Below the pieces are notes generated by a model. The model had not been told where the DNA came from. It saw only the letters and a list, made by a program, of their open reading frames with translations, and did no database searches. A stretch of DNA of 64,000 bases from CALLPQ01 sp038531745 (GTDB lineage Bacteria; Pseudomonadota; Alphaproteobacteria; Caulobacterales; Parvularculaceae): positions 186,001-250,000 of the forward strand of contig JBCBBJ010000002.1 of assembly GCA_038531745.1 (NCBI GenBank), read 5' to 3'. Each line of letters starts with the position of its first letter. Positions within the stretch are counted from its first letter, which is position 1. Of the stretch, positions 61,656 through 64,000 are shown piece after piece. The translations under genes were made by a program, and so were the position numbers.

Positions 61656-62666
61656 ATGAGCGTTTGGAAGGGCATCAGGTTTTTTATCGGCAAGCTGCCG
61701 TCATTCACCAATATCGGTTTCCAGCTGCGCCAATTCAAATGGCATGAGCCGAGGCTCGATTTTGCGGGCCAGACCTGGGTTGTCACCGGCGCGTCGGAGG
61801 GGATTGGCGCGGCAATTGCCCGGACCGCGGCGCTCGCCGGGGCAACGGTTATAGTTGTCGCGCGGTCGGCCGATAAGATGAATGCCCTACAAGCGGATGT
61901 GACAACCAGTTTGGCCAAGGGTGAAGGATTGACCGCCAAAGCAAAAAGCCTGGGGAAGATTGTTCCCGCTATTTGCGATCTTTCGGACCTGCAGGCGATT
62001 AGCGAACTCGCCGACAATCTAAAACGAAAACTGCTGATTGATGTACTGATGAATAATGTTGGTATCTTGAACAATGAGCACAAAAAAAGCCCCGACGGGT
62101 TCGAAATGTCCTATGCGGTCAATCTGCTGGGGCAGCATTTATTGAGTGAACGCCTCCTCGCCGACGGTCTTTTCAACCGGGGGGGATTAATCGTTAATAT
62201 GGCGTCGGGGGGGCTTTATAACCAACCGTTGAACACTGCCCTGCTTGATCAAGAGGCGGAGGGTTTTGATGGTCTTATGGCCTATGCGGCGCATAAGCGC
62301 GCGCAAATTGCCCTTGGCGACTATTGGCGACGCCACGGCGCGGCGGCGGAGCTTTTTGCCTACACCATGCATCCGGGATGGGTGCGCACAAGCGGTGTTG
62401 AGGCAAGCCTGCCCGCGTTTAACAAGGTGCTGAAGCCACTGCTGCGCACCGCCGATCAGGCGGCGGATACAGCCCTATGGCTGGCACAAAAACGCCCACC
62501 AACCCGCGACAATGTCGTCTGGTTTGATCGCAAACAACGCTCCCCCTATTTGTTTGACGATACCCGCACACCGCATGTCACAACACTGGAACTCCTTGCC
62601 CGGTTGGACAGCGATCTTGCGTCGGCGGGCATCACCCCGCCGGACTTTGCGCAGAACAAAACCTGA
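61656..62666 (+). CDS. short-chain dehydrogenase/reductase (SDR)
   Basis: A 336-residue Rossmann-fold oxidoreductase. The cofactor motif TGASEGIGAAIA is at about 46-57, NNVGIL at 131-136 and the catalytic tyrosine and lysine in YAAHK at about 209-213. The N-terminal 35 residues are an extension before the fold, and the C-terminus resembles retinol-dehydrogenase-like SDRs of the DHRS12 type (MHPGWVRTSGVEASLP). The substrate is unknown, possibly a lipid. It converges on the LysM gene with a 3-bp gap. Confidence 0.85.
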   Translation: MSVWKGIRFFIGKLPSFTNIGFQLRQFKWHEPRLDFAGQTWVVTGASEGIGAAIARTAALAGATVIVVARSADKMNALQADVTTSLAKGEGLTAKAKSLGKIVPAICDLSDLQAISELADNLKRKLLIDVLMNNVGILNNEHKKSPDGFEMSYAVNLLGQHLLSERLLADGLFNRGGLIVNMASGGLYNQPLNTALLDQEAEGFDGLMAYAAHKRAQIALGDYWRRHGAAAELFAYTMHPGWVRTSGVEASLPAFNKVLKPLLRTADQAADTALWLAQKRPPTRDNVVWFDRKQRSPYLFDDTRTPHVTTLELLARLDSDLASAGITPPDFAQNKT

Positions 62667-62669
62667 GCC

Positions 62670-63641
62670 CTACCGGCCGGGATCGGCATCCCCGTCGGGA
62701 ACGGAGAGAACCTGGCCCGGGAAAATCAGATCGGGGTCGCGGATTTGATCAACATTGGCCTCATAAATAATCGTATACTGAGCACCGCTGCCATAAGCAC
62801 GCCGGGCAATGCGCCACAGGCTGTTACCGGGCTGAACAACAACCTGACCATCGCGCAAGGCAATCTGTTCTGATGTGGCCCGTTCAAAAGGCAATTCAAT
62901 CACATATTCGGCCCGGCCATCATCGCTATACTGAATGATCAGGAGTGAATAAACGCCCGGCGCCATGGCGGCGGTTGCTGTCCAGCGCCCGGTGGCCCCG
63001 GCGGTGACCGAAGCAAGCAATTGGCGGTTCACCAGAATGTCCACCCGTTTGTTGGGCTCTGCGCGGCCAGAAAAGATCACGCTTTCAGAATCGTCATAGT
63101 CAATCGTATCGAGGCTTAATGGACCATAGCCGGCATCCGCCGGGCGCACGGTCTGGATCACTTCAGTGGCCCCGCCCGGTGTTGTGCGCACAATCAGGGG
63201 GCGCTCCCCCTCCTCTGGCACGTGGATCACCACGGTTTCCGCCGACCGCAATTCCAGCCCATCAGGTGTTGTCATCGTCAGGGATAGTTCTGTGGTCCCG
63301 CCGCCCAATGGCGCATCGGTCACAACGATCCAGGAGCCACTGCCATCTACGGTTGTGGTGGCCAACACCTCCCCATTGGCAACGATGCTGATCTCGGAGC
63401 CGGGCTCGCCAATACCCGCAATGACGGCATTGCCGCCCGCATCAACCCGCACGATGTCAAAGCTTGGTGGTGTGGGGCCAAGCGCCCCCGGGGCGGGCGC
63501 CGGGTCGCTGTCGGGCCCGGTATCACCATCAATCGTTTCCTGCTCATTTTTCGGCAGGTCCAGAAGGTGAAACCGTTCAACCGCTTTCCATGCAATAAAG
63601 CCGAGCATAATAAGCAGCAAAAAAAGAACAACAAATCGCAT
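62670..63641 (-). CDS. LysM-domain protein with membrane anchor
   Basis: About 323 residues. An N-terminal membrane helix (2-20) and an acidic, Pro-rich linker are followed by Ig-like/beta-sandwich repeats (IAGIGEPGSEISIVANGEVL, FSGRAEPNKRVDILVNRQLL). A C-terminal LysM domain (VVQPGNSLWRIARRAYGSG to FPGQVLSV) binds peptidoglycan. ATG 63641 is used; a TTG at 63665 has a strong GGAGG and is a real alternative. It faces the LOG-family gene across a 210-bp region (63642-63851) with no clear site. Confidence 0.85.
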   Translation of the reverse strand: MRFVVLFLLLIMLGFIAWKAVERFHLLDLPKNEQETIDGDTGPDSDPAPAPGALGPTPPSFDIVRVDAGGNAVIAGIGEPGSEISIVANGEVLATTTVDGSGSWIVVTDAPLGGGTTELSLTMTTPDGLELRSAETVVIHVPEEGERPLIVRTTPGGATEVIQTVRPADAGYGPLSLDTIDYDDSESVIFSGRAEPNKRVDILVNRQLLASVTAGATGRWTATAAMAPGVYSLLIIQYSDDGRAEYVIELPFERATSEQIALRDGQVVVQPGNSLWRIARRAYGSGAQYTIIYEANVDQIRDPDLIFPGQVLSVPDGDADPGR

Positions 63642-63851
63642 GTGACCAACCCACCTGTCCGCCAAGAAGCCTCCGAGGGCATTATTCTATGCGCTCCCCG
63701 GGGTTGGTGCAAATCGTCTGCACAGGGCGCCTCTTGAGGGCACAAAAACCGGTTCCCACTTCCCTCGGCACCCCTTATTGTAAAGACATTCGTGATAACA
63801 AGAAGCGGCGCACCCGAAACCGCCCCTATCCCCGGAAAGAGTAATCAACCC

Positions 63852-64000
63852 ATGAAATCGATTTGTGTCTATTGCGGCTCCAGCCCAGGTGATGATCCCG
63901 CATTTTCAAAAACTGCCAAAGACATCGGTCAATTGGCCGCCGAACGCGGCTGGCGGGTTGTTTATGGCGGCGGGCGCATGGGGTTGATGGGCGATACAGC
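63852..64000 (+). CDS. LOG-family protein (TIGR00730 type), 5' part only
   Basis: The first 49 codons are visible: MKSICVYCGSSPGDDPAFSK and RVVYGGGRMGLMGDT. These are the N-terminal signatures of the LOG/lysine-decarboxylase-like family, which contains nucleotide 5'-monophosphate phosphoribohydrolases (PGGxGTxxE further on is outside the window). It is truncated by the window end and divergent from the LysM gene. Confidence 0.85.
   Translation, partial: MKSICVYCGSSPGDDPAFSKTAKDIGQLAAERGWRVVYGGGRMGLMGDT

Overview
The window looks like the chromosome of an alphaproteobacterium. The evidence is an IbpA-type small heat-shock gene with a ROSE-like thermometer leader and an RpoH-type promoter, the conserved order around rsmI, yraN, an LpoA-like lipoprotein gene and gshB, and a large EPS cluster of the exosortase-A (XrtA/PEP-CTERM) type. 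I do not assign a genus. No rRNA, tRNA, CRISPR array or intact insertion sequence was seen.

Layout. 1-5.8 kb: the 3' part of an RTX calcium-binding repeat protein, an Hpt phosphotransfer protein and an NSS-family sodium symporter, followed by an A+T-richer, partly decayed stretch holding a frameshifted lipoprotein-like gene, RTX debris on both strands and perfect hairpins. 5.8-10.8 kb: proline iminopeptidase, a quinone oxidoreductase, lipoproteins, a truncated LysR gene and a secreted-protein gene, the last two each with one apparent extra G. 10.8-15.5 kb: an acyl-CoA operon on the minus strand (acyl-CoA synthetase, two acyl-CoA dehydrogenases, MaoC hydratase). 15.5-22.2 kb: a polysaccharide flippase, inositol monophosphatase, small membrane and lipoproteins, ibpA with its heat-shock promoter and thermometer, then a plus-strand group of methyltransferase-fold lipoprotein, SCP2 protein and alpha/beta hydrolase.

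22.3-38.6 kb: the EPS cluster, mostly one minus-strand series (sugar transferase, TPR protein, export lipoprotein, chain-length regulator, tyrosine autokinase, outer-membrane protein, AAA ATPase, polysaccharide deacetylase, FemAB-like protein, glycosyltransferase). A plus-strand protein in which a glycosyltransferase is fused to a polysaccharide deacetylase faces it. The exosortase itself is not in the window.

38.7-50.9 kb: fliO-fliP, a VOC protein, a BON lipoprotein, a TetR gene with palindromic operators facing a non-coding stretch that ends in a strong terminator, then yraN-rsmI, the LpoA-like gene and gshB, rpmI-rplT, lptF-lptG and a glycosyltransferase.

51-59 kb: the most interesting part. 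A TetR-family regulator faces a pspA-yiaAB pair across three copies of TGAACNNTGTTCA that overlap the inferred promoter. Two kilobases on, after sucC (without sucD) on the other strand, comes a TelA-like gene, a DUF6384-like membrane protein and a large coiled-coil protein with an Arg/Gly-rich tail. I infer an envelope-stress module that lacks the PspF/PspBC partners. 59-64 kb: a membrane M28 peptidase, an SDR, a LysM protein and the start of a LOG-family gene cut by the window end.
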